From: Lachnospiraceae bacterium UBA3821
Lineage (GTDB): Bacteria; Bacillota; Clostridia; Lachnospirales; Lachnospiraceae
DNA: 22,237 nucleotides
Direction: 5' to 3'
Assembly (NCBI GenBank): GCA_002368865.1
Contig: DFDT01000162.1
Coordinates: 1 to 22,237, forward strand
A program made the position numbers and the translations under genes. Shown here piece by piece: positions 1 through 5,950 of this stretch. A model generated the notes under the pieces. It saw only the letters and a program-made list of their open reading frames with translations, did no database searches and was not told the DNA's origin. Each line of letters opens with the position of its first letter. The stretch's first letter is position 1.

Positions 1-44
1 TTAAATATATTCTGCAGTTTATCTGTTAAACTCTCAAATGCCAT
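1..44 (-). CDS. ffh: Signal recognition particle protein Ffh, N-terminal fragment
   Basis: Only the first 14 codons are in the window, and the gene runs off the left edge. The peptide MAFESLTDKLQNIF is the characteristic N-terminus of Ffh/SRP54, the GTPase that binds signal sequences on ribosomes and docks with FtsY at the membrane. The ATG lies 9 nt after the ylxM stop, and a GGAGAGG ribosome binding site overlaps that stop, so the two genes are almost certainly co-transcribed and translationally coupled. The call rests on this short peptide plus the ylxM-ffh pairing that is conserved in Firmicutes. GTPase motifs cannot be checked here. Confidence 0.88.
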   Translation of the reverse strand, partial: MAFESLTDKLQNIF

Positions 45-53
45 ATACCTCTC

Positions 54-398
54 CTACAGTTCATCCAACAACTGCGTCGCAAGCTCTCTGATACGTGCGG
101 TCCGTTCCGCCTGATCTAAAGTCCCCTCAGCCTGTGCCAATTCCACAATCTCTCCCAGCTGCAGCTTTGCTTTTGCAAAGCGTTCCACCAGATGAAGTTT
201 TGCTTCATAATCCAGCAGGATCTTGTCACAGCGACGGATCAGATCATGTACTCCCTGCCTGCTGATCCCGTTTTCCTCGGCAATCTCCCCCAGGGACATA
301 TCATTGCAAACCGCATCTTCATAGATATTCCTCTGATGCTCTGTCAGCAATTCTCCATAAAAATCATACAAAAGCGCTTGCTGATATATCTTTTCCAT
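54..398 (-). CDS. ylxM: YlxM-family (UPF0122) helix-turn-helix protein, SRP-associated
   Basis: The product is 114 residues, close to the usual YlxM length of about 110. It begins MEKIYQQALLYDFYGELLT, and the segment SLGEIAEENGISRQGVHDLI (about residues 35-54) is a sigma-70-region-4-like helix-turn-helix. The family is encoded next to ffh in Firmicutes and is thought to act with the signal recognition particle; its exact role is poorly defined. I chose the ATG at 398, preceded by GGGTGG, over an in-frame GTG at 428, because that GTG falls at about the expected transcription start and would add a non-conserved tail. It is the first gene of the ylxM-ffh unit. Confidence 0.9.
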   Translation of the reverse strand: MEKIYQQALLYDFYGELLTEHQRNIYEDAVCNDMSLGEIAEENGISRQGVHDLIRRCDKILLDYEAKLHLVERFAKAKLQLGEIVELAQAEGTLDQAERTARIRELATQLLDEL

Positions 399-425
399 AT
401 TTCCACCCGATGCAACACATAAACT

Positions 426-468
426 CACCCTGTTGCCTTTGCTATCATACTACACAGGCAACAGGGTG
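426..468. promoter_or_regulatory. Perfect 13-bp inverted repeat over the ylxM promoter, candidate operator
   Basis: CACCCTGTTGCCT (426-438) and AGGCAACAGGGTG (456-468) are exact reverse complements separated by 17 nt. One arm overlaps the end of the -35 box; the other covers roughly +1 to +12. A transcript from this promoter would carry only one arm, so an RNA hairpin is unlikely and a DNA-binding site is the better reading. No regulator is identified. Confidence 0.55.
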
Positions 469-472
469 TCAA
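444..472 (-). promoter_or_regulatory. Sigma-A-type promoter of ylxM-ffh
   Basis: On the minus strand TTGACA (472-467) and TATGAT (449-444) are separated by exactly 17 nt, five to six matches to consensus in each hexamer. The expected start of transcription is near 437, about 40 nt before the ylxM ATG. A perfect inverted repeat overlaps this promoter. Confidence 0.75.
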
Positions 473-486
473 GTATTTTTTCTTTA

Positions 487-671
487 CAGTTCAGCCATGA
501 ATCTGAAATCGCACAAAAAGACTGCTTGCAGGCTTTTTTGTGATTTTAGATTCATGGGCTGAGCGCCACTCAATGAGCAAAACTCGTTGCAAAGCAACGG
601 CGCTCTGCGCAGCAGAGTGTTGTTTTGCGAATGGCGCGGCTGAACTGTTGCGGTTCGGCGCGGCTGAACTG
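487..671. repeat. MITE- or REP-like structured intergenic element with 10-bp terminal inverted repeats
   Basis: CAGTTCAGCC at 487-496 is exactly inverted as GGCTGAACTG at 662-671. Inside are a long imperfect hairpin (492-561, arms of about 30 nt around the loop TGCTTGCA), two short palindromes (CGTTGCAAAGCAACG; CTCTGCGCAGCAGAG), and a 15-nt direct repeat GGCGCGGCTGAACTG at 633-647 and 657-671. It carries no credible gene; a 67-codon minus-strand ORF (484-687) across it is composed of the repeat itself. It starts 8 nt after the DUF3048 stop and ends 15 nt upstream of the ylxM -35 box. The central AAAAAG...CTTTTT part could also act as a transcription terminator. No target-site duplication is obvious. 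Confidence 0.6.
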
Positions 672-679
672 CAACAAAT

Positions 680-1876
680 CTATTCATACGACACGCAATC
701 CTTATACTTATCCCAGATCAAACAGATCCATGTCTTTCCCTGATTCAGTACAACTTCGTCACCTTCGTCATCATAAAAATGATTGGCCCCAAAATCTCCC
801 ACATGATTCCAGTTGCCCTTGATCACCTTACCGTTCGTAAAAATATACGCCTCACCGCCGATCGCATGTACCTCAAATCCCAGATAGCCATGGTCATCCA
901 AAATTTCTCCATGACAAACCTTGAAAATTACATTGCTGACCGCCAACTGTTCTCCACTCATGTCGTCCGTATGCGGCTTGCCTAACTGATAACGATAATA
1001 CAGCCCGTCTTCCGGATTATACTTAAAATAAGGGTTGGCGTGATTATATCCACCTGAATTGGATGCATCTCCGCCAGGTTTGAGTAATGTTGCATCCGGG
1101 TAATCCGAATATTCCGCTTTATTACCATCATCAGCAAAAATAAAGGCTTGTTCAAAAGTATCCCGGTAATTGGTATCATATTTATGTCTTTCGATTGCTT
1201 TCTTATAACCGCTGATAAACATATATCCGGTAAATTCAAGTGAATAACCGGGTCTGCTGATACGGTCAAAAGCCTCCGTCGAAGGTGAATCAATACCAGT
1301 CACAGCCTGGCTGACATTATGGATATCCTCTCTGTTTATGGTAGGTGCAACATAGGGAACCGCAAGTCCCCAGTTACAATAAATGGAGTCATAGGACTGA
1401 GATTCATACAAAAAATATTCTCTGCTGCTCCTTACCGGTCCGATGTGATCCAGATCATCATAATCTTCCACTATGGGCATCAGCCGGGTACAACTCCCAC
1501 TCTCCATAGGAGCTTCATAAAAGATACTCGCCTTGGAAATACCGTATTGCGGCAGCGCAGGTTTATTGTTCGGAACCATCACAGCAAAGTTTCTTCTCTG
1601 CACCACAGATGCATCTTTCCATTCACCCGTCAGATAACTCTGCATCTTCCCGTCCACAATTTTCCGATCCTTGATGATCTTCACGCCCTTCCACATATTA
1701 TCCGCCACCGGTTGTGTACTCTCTTCGGGGACTTCAGGCGTGGCTGGAATCTCTGTTCCCACCGGTACACTACTTTCCGGTTCGATCGTCATGATCACAT
1801 CAGAGCTTGCCTCATTCCTGCATCCGGTCAGTATGGCAACCGAAATGAACATTGCAGCCAATATCTTTTTTTTCAT
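680..1876 (-). CDS. DUF3048 (YerB-like) lipoprotein
   Basis: This 398-residue protein starts with a lipoprotein signal peptide: MKKK, a hydrophobic stretch, and lipobox LTGC with the lipidated Cys at residue 19. A low-complexity Pro/Glu/Thr-rich linker follows to about residue 58. The two-part DUF3048 domain then appears, with the family's typical FAVMVPNN, SIFYEAPMESG, TRLMPIVEDYDDL and IGPVRSSREYF segments at roughly 95-155 and a C-terminal half containing HVGDFGANHFYDDEGD. It should be anchored on the outer face of the membrane. The biochemical role of the family is not known to me. The ATG at 1876 is preceded by AGGGGTGAATT. No clear promoter was seen directly upstream, so it may be read from the zinc-ribbon gene. 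Confidence 0.85.
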   Translation of the reverse strand: MKKKILAAMFISVAILTGCRNEASSDVIMTIEPESSVPVGTEIPATPEVPEESTQPVADNMWKGVKIIKDRKIVDGKMQSYLTGEWKDASVVQRRNFAVMVPNNKPALPQYGISKASIFYEAPMESGSCTRLMPIVEDYDDLDHIGPVRSSREYFLYESQSYDSIYCNWGLAVPYVAPTINREDIHNVSQAVTGIDSPSTEAFDRISRPGYSLEFTGYMFISGYKKAIERHKYDTNYRDTFEQAFIFADDGNKAEYSDYPDATLLKPGGDASNSGGYNHANPYFKYNPEDGLYYRYQLGKPHTDDMSGEQLAVSNVIFKVCHGEILDDHGYLGFEVHAIGGEAYIFTNGKVIKGNWNHVGDFGANHFYDDEGDEVVLNQGKTWICLIWDKYKDCVSYE

Positions 1877-1941
1877 AATTCACCCCTTTTGTCCGTTTTA
1901 CATTCTTTACCGACCATCCGATAGTTTAATGCTTTACGCAC

Positions 1942-1967
1942 TTCGAGGCCGGTTACCCGACCTCGAA
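1942..1967. repeat. Short GC-rich hairpin between the zinc-ribbon gene and the DUF3048 gene
   Basis: TTCGAGG and CCTCGAA flank an inner CGG-TTAC-CCG, giving a strong small hairpin. For minus-strand transcription the T-run lies before the stem, not after it, so it does not fit an intrinsic terminator for the upstream gene. It lies 66-91 nt upstream of the DUF3048 ATG and could be a leader structure. Function unassigned. Confidence 0.45.
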
Positions 1968-1988
1968 AAAATATGTAGCACTCATAGA

Positions 1989-2426
1989 CTAATCATTCTT
2001 CTGTCCACAGTTCGGGCAAAATACAGCGTCGCTCTCCATTTCGGTTCCGCAATAAATACATTTCTTCGGTTCTGCCTTCGAAGCCTCTTCTACAGGCTCA
2101 CCATTCGCATCATCCTTGGTCTCCTCATTGGGATCTGTCAGTTTCACGCCACACATATTGCAGAAACGGCTCTCAATCGGCAGTAAGCTTCTGCAGTCGG
2201 GACATCTTCTCTTGCCCTGCGCTGCCAGCTGCTTTGCCTCCATCCTGTCTTTCTCACCCTCGATCTTGGCGATCTCAGCAAAATATCCCTGATATTCCTC
2301 ATCCAACTGCTTTACAGTGCCGGCCTTCTTGATCTCTGCATAATATTTCTTACCGATGTCACCGTAAACCACGCGAAGCCTCTCATCCATCTTGTAAAAA
2401 ACTCTGTCATCTGCCATTACGCCCAT
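1989..2426 (-). CDS. Double zinc-ribbon protein
   Basis: The product has 145 residues. The first ~70 are charged and helical, with likely coiled-coil character. Two treble-clef-like zinc ribbons follow: Cys75-X2-Cys78 ... Cys89-X2-Cys92 and Cys123-X2-Cys126 ... Cys137-X2-Cys140, separated by an acidic linker. It has no signal peptide or membrane segment, so it is probably cytoplasmic. I do not recognise a named family; such ribbons can bind nucleic acid or protein, and no specific function should be assumed. The start at 2426 is supported by a strong AGGAGG seven bases upstream, and a promoter lies just before it. Confidence 0.75.
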   Translation of the reverse strand: MGVMADDRVFYKMDERLRVVYGDIGKKYYAEIKKAGTVKQLDEEYQGYFAEIAKIEGEKDRMEAKQLAAQGKRRCPDCRSLLPIESRFCNMCGVKLTDPNEETKDDANGEPVEEASKAEPKKCIYCGTEMESDAVFCPNCGQKND

Positions 2427-2473
2427 GTTTTTTCCTCCTGTTACATGAAAGTTTATAATAAAAACCTATTTTC

Positions 2474-2502
2474 ATGATACCATACATAAATTTTTATGGC
2501 AA
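2474..2502 (-). promoter_or_regulatory. Promoter of the zinc-ribbon gene
   Basis: On the minus strand TTGCCA (2502-2497) and TATCAT (2479-2474) are 17 nt apart, about 50 nt upstream of the gene start. It lies between the yitT-like stop and the zinc-ribbon gene, in an AT-rich stretch. Confidence 0.6.
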
Positions 2503-2517
2503 GTAAAAACAACCATT

Positions 2518-3375
2518 TTAATATTTTTCACCGTACAGACTTTTATAGCCCTCCCCATAGATCTCCGTAGCACTTGTGATGATCATAAATGCCATATCAT
2601 CCTCCTGCCGCACGATCTCCTCCACCCTGGGAAACAAGTTTTTATGCACCACGCACAGGATTACATGCTTTTTTCGACCGCTGTACGCACCGGCTCCGCT
2701 CATATAAGTGACACCGATATTCAGTTCCCCCAACAGCCGTGCGGTGATCGCTTCATGCCGGTCACTGATGATATAGATCAGCTTGGCTCCGTCCCGCCCG
2801 TAAAGAACGGCATCCAGCACCAGCGAAGTGACAAAGATCGACATGCCCGCATACAGCGCCTTCTCCAGATTTCGAAAAACAAGCACCGAAGCACCCACGA
2901 CCGCAATGTCCATGAGTAAAAAGAGTCTGCCTGTTCTCAGGTATGGCAGCTTTGTGCGCAGTAATTTTACGATGATATCCATCCCGCCGGTGGTGGCCCC
3001 GGCCTTAAACACCAGCCCCATTCCCACCGCGGTCAGAGTCCCTCCCGCAAGAGCCGCCAAAAAACTGTCCCCGGTCAATGCCCCCATAGAATGAAAAAAG
3101 TTGGTATACACAGAAGTCAAAAAGGTACAGTAAACAGTAGATATAATAAACCGCAGCCCGAATTTCCACGCTCCCACCGTAAGGATGGGCAAATTTAAAA
3201 TCAATATCCACGTTCCCGTCTGCATCCCCGTAAGTCGATTTAAGATCACGGAAATTCCGGTCACCCCTCCCGGAGCCAGCGCATTAGGGTCCAGAAAAAA
3301 ACTTACCCCTGCAGCATAAATTGCAGGGGCAACTGTCATACAAAATATTCGAAAGATACTTTTGGAATGCTCCAC
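2518..3375 (-). CDS. YitT-family integral membrane protein (DUF161 plus DUF2179)
   Basis: The 285-residue product matches the YitT architecture. About five hydrophobic segments fill residues 8-190, including the family's ALAPGGVTGIS, GLVFKAGATTGGMDII and glycine-rich LAALAGGTLTAVGMGLVF stretches. A soluble C-terminal DUF2179 domain (about 200-280) contains IYIISDRHEAI and FMIITSATEIYGEG. Members are presumed transporters or channels; the substrate is unknown. Translation appears to start at GTG (3375), five bases after GGGAGA. The gene lies 75 nt downstream of the threonine ammonia-lyase and probably shares its transcript, since no good promoter was seen between them. Confidence 0.9.
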   Translation of the reverse strand: MEHSKSIFRIFCMTVAPAIYAAGVSFFLDPNALAPGGVTGISVILNRLTGMQTGTWILILNLPILTVGAWKFGLRFIISTVYCTFLTSVYTNFFHSMGALTGDSFLAALAGGTLTAVGMGLVFKAGATTGGMDIIVKLLRTKLPYLRTGRLFLLMDIAVVGASVLVFRNLEKALYAGMSIFVTSLVLDAVLYGRDGAKLIYIISDRHEAITARLLGELNIGVTYMSGAGAYSGRKKHVILCVVHKNLFPRVEEIVRQEDDMAFMIITSATEIYGEGYKSLYGEKY

Positions 3376-3450
3376 GTTTCTCCCTTTCCTTTCGCTTCAC
3401 CTGCTACTGTAAAGTTTGAACGCTTTACCACATTTTTATACTCTTATCCT

Positions 3451-4674
3451 TTAAATGTTTGTGCGCACAAGCTTGGGCTTGTAGCCTTCTTTCTCAAGCG
3501 CTGCGATGATCTGCTGTTTGTGATCCGTGCCAAAGGCCTCCAGAGTAATTCTGAGCTCCACGGCCGCATTTCTGTTGATAGACACAAACTGATTGTGCTC
3601 CAGTTTGATCACATTACCGCTCACATCCGCAATAATGCCGGATACTCTGCTGAGCTCACCCGGCTTGTCAGGCAACAGCACGGACACCGTAAAGATTCTG
3701 TCGCGGAAGATCAGCCCCTGCTGTACCACGGAGGACATCGTGATCACATCCATATTGCCGCCGCTCAGGATAGATACGATCCGTTTATCCTTTACATTCA
3801 GATGTTTCAGTGCAGCTACCGTCAATAATCCGGAGTTCTCCACGATCATCTTATGATTCTCTACCATATCCAGGAAAGCCACCACCAGTTCTTCGTCTTC
3901 CACCGTGATGATCTCGTCCAGATTGCTCTGCAGATACGGGAACAGCTTGGTGCCGGGCGTCTTCACCGCAGTACCGTCTGCGATTGTATTCACAGTAGGA
4001 AGCGTGGTCACTTTGCCGTTTTTCAGGGAAGCCTGCATACATGCCGCACCGGCAGGCTCCACACCGATCACTTTGATCTTAGGATTCAACAGTTTCGCCA
4101 ATGTCGACACGCCTGTGGCAAGTCCACCTCCGCCGATGGGCACCAGAATATAATCCACCAGCGGAAGTTCTTTAAAGATCTCCATGGCGATGGTTCCCTG
4201 TCCGGTGGCTACAGTCAGATCATCAAAGGGATGGATGAAAGTATATCCGTACTCCTCCGCCAGTTCATAGGCCTTCGCGCACGCCTCATCGTACACATCC
4301 CCGTGCAGAACCACTTCCGCACCGTAGCTCCTGGTGCGATTGACCTTGATCAAAGGTGTGGTCGTCGGCATCACGATCGTCGCCTTCGCGCCGTAGCATT
4401 GCGCTGCATAAGCCACACCCTGGGCGTGATTTCCGGCAGAGGCTGTGATCAGTCCCTTCCCACGTTCCTCATCGGTCAGCGTACTCATCTTATAATAAGC
4501 ACCGCGCAGCTTATAAGCTCCCGTAAACTGCATATTCTCGGGTTTCAAATAAACCTTATTCCCCGTCTGCTTGCTGAAGTGATCACTGAATACCAGCTTC
4601 GTCTCCAGCGTAACCCGCTTTACAACCTCACTGGCTTCCTCAAATTTCTCTAATGTCAACATTTCTTCTTCCAT
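3451..4674 (-). CDS. ilvA: Threonine ammonia-lyase with C-terminal ACT domain
   Basis: A PLP-dependent fold-type II enzyme of 407 residues that deaminates L-threonine to 2-oxobutanoate and ammonia. Lys55 in TGAYKLRGA is the expected Schiff-base lysine. SAGNHAQG (about 79-86) and the phosphate-binding GGGGL (181-185) are typical, as is SGGN near residue 304. A single ACT domain (about 328-407, with DKPGEL) resembles the medium-length TdcB-like form rather than the long IlvA with two ACT-like repeats, so the symbol could equally be tdcB. The ACT domain suggests amino-acid regulation. It starts 19 nt after ftsY with GGGAGG five bases before the ATG, so it likely extends the ftsY transcript. No other branched-chain amino acid gene is nearby. 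Confidence 0.92.
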   Translation of the reverse strand: MEEEMLTLEKFEEASEVVKRVTLETKLVFSDHFSKQTGNKVYLKPENMQFTGAYKLRGAYYKMSTLTDEERGKGLITASAGNHAQGVAYAAQCYGAKATIVMPTTTPLIKVNRTRSYGAEVVLHGDVYDEACAKAYELAEEYGYTFIHPFDDLTVATGQGTIAMEIFKELPLVDYILVPIGGGGLATGVSTLAKLLNPKIKVIGVEPAGAACMQASLKNGKVTTLPTVNTIADGTAVKTPGTKLFPYLQSNLDEIITVEDEELVVAFLDMVENHKMIVENSGLLTVAALKHLNVKDKRIVSILSGGNMDVITMSSVVQQGLIFRDRIFTVSVLLPDKPGELSRVSGIIADVSGNVIKLEHNQFVSINRNAAVELRITLEAFGTDHKQQIIAALEKEGYKPKLVRTNI

Positions 4675-4693
4675 TTTTTCCTCCCATCCGTCT

Positions 4694-5914
4694 CTATGAC
4701 CACAGTTTCTTCCAGAAACTTACTTTTTCCTTTTTCTCTTCCCCTGCGCTATCTTCCTGCTCCCGCTCCGGGTCTGCCTGCCTTGCCGCTTCCTCCTGGG
4801 CAATGGACTCCAATGCCCATGCAGGCATTGTCCATCCGCTTCCGGAGGAATCTTCGGACACTGCCTCATCAAATGATGCCTCAACAGGATCCGGTTCGGA
4901 CTCGGTCTCCCTCTCAACTACAGATTCAGCCACTGTTTCCGCCTGCGCTTCCGGTTCCACGTCAAACAGCGCATCCACAAAATCACCGGGATCAAATCTC
5001 TGCAGATCTTCTATTTTTTCACCCACACCGATATATTTCACCGGGACCTGCAATTCGGACTGTATTGCCACGGCAATGCCGCCCTTTGCGGTGCCGTCCA
5101 TCTTCGTCAGGATGATGCCTGTCAGTTCCGCCACATCTCCGAATTCCCTGGCCTGGACCAGAGCATTCTGCCCTGTGGTGCCATCCAGAACTATAAAGTT
5201 CTCCCGATGTGCATTGGGAAACTCCCTGTCGATGATACGGTCCATCTTGCGGAGTTCTTCCATCAGGTTCTTTTTGTTGTGCAGGCGTCCCGCCGTATCG
5301 ATCAACAGCATATCCACGCCCCGCGCCTTTGCCGCATTGACCGCATCATACACAACACTGGCCGGATCCGCTCCTTCCTTGCCGCCGACCATTGGCACGT
5401 CCGCGCGCTTTGCCCATTCCGCCAGCTGATCTCCCGCCGCCGCACGGAACGTATCCGCGGCCGCGATCAGCACTTTACGGCCCTCTGCTTTATATTTGCC
5501 GGCCAGCTTCCCGACGGAAGTTGTCTTACCCACGCCGTTGACGCCGATGATCATGACAATGGATTGTTCCCGTTCAAAATCATATGCATTCTCACCAACC
5601 TGCATCTGCTCTTTGATGCTCTGCATGAGAAATTCCTTGCAATCCGCAGGTTGTTTGATATGATTTTCTCTGACCTGCGTCTTCAGCCGGTCAATGATCT
5701 GTGTCGTCGCGTTTACACCGATATCCCCCATGACGAGTATCTCTTCCAGTTCCTCATAGAACTCCTCATCGATGGTGGAAAATCCGCTGAAGACATTGTC
5801 AATTCCCCGCACAATGTTATTTCTTGTCTTTGTCAGTCCTTCTTTCAGTCTGGCAAAAAAACTTTTATGCTCCCTGTCTTCCGCGTCCGTCTCCTGATTC
5901 CATTCTTCGCCCAT
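4694..5914 (-). CDS. ftsY: Signal recognition particle receptor FtsY, with C-terminal acidic extension
   Basis: This 406-residue SRP-family GTPase is the membrane receptor for Ffh-ribosome complexes. The N domain (about 17-110) is followed by the G domain with G1 GVNGVGKTT (124-132), DTFRAAA (154-160), DTAGR (206-210) and TKMDG (270-274). The core ends at about residue 318 (DFVDALF). It is followed by about 75 Glu/Asp/Ser-rich residues and a basic, aromatic tail, KKEKVSFWKKLWS. The amphipathic segment SFFARLKEGL near residue 18 is the usual membrane-contact helix, and the tail resembles it. In many bacteria the acidic region is N-terminal. The gene starts 36 nt after smc with GAGGTG upstream. 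Confidence 0.96.
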   Translation of the reverse strand: MGEEWNQETDAEDREHKSFFARLKEGLTKTRNNIVRGIDNVFSGFSTIDEEFYEELEEILVMGDIGVNATTQIIDRLKTQVRENHIKQPADCKEFLMQSIKEQMQVGENAYDFEREQSIVMIIGVNGVGKTTSVGKLAGKYKAEGRKVLIAAADTFRAAAGDQLAEWAKRADVPMVGGKEGADPASVVYDAVNAAKARGVDMLLIDTAGRLHNKKNLMEELRKMDRIIDREFPNAHRENFIVLDGTTGQNALVQAREFGDVAELTGIILTKMDGTAKGGIAVAIQSELQVPVKYIGVGEKIEDLQRFDPGDFVDALFDVEPEAQAETVAESVVERETESEPDPVEASFDEAVSEDSSGSGWTMPAWALESIAQEEAARQADPEREQEDSAGEEKKEKVSFWKKLWS

Positions 5915-5950
5915 TCCGCACCTCTATTCCTTACTGCTTTTCTTACAACC

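Noticed and set aside
426..480. Plus-strand intrinsic terminator formed by the ylxM inverted repeat and the following T-run
   Set aside because: No plus-strand gene precedes it, and the T-run is several bases from the stem; its overlap with a good minus-strand promoter favours an operator.
484..687. 67-codon minus-strand frame after the DUF3048 gene
   Set aside because: It is made entirely of the inverted and direct repeats of the intergenic element and has no ribosome binding site.
3853..4653. 266-codon plus-strand frame opposite threonine ammonia-lyase
   Set aside because: It is an antisense shadow of a conserved enzyme with no protein-like features.
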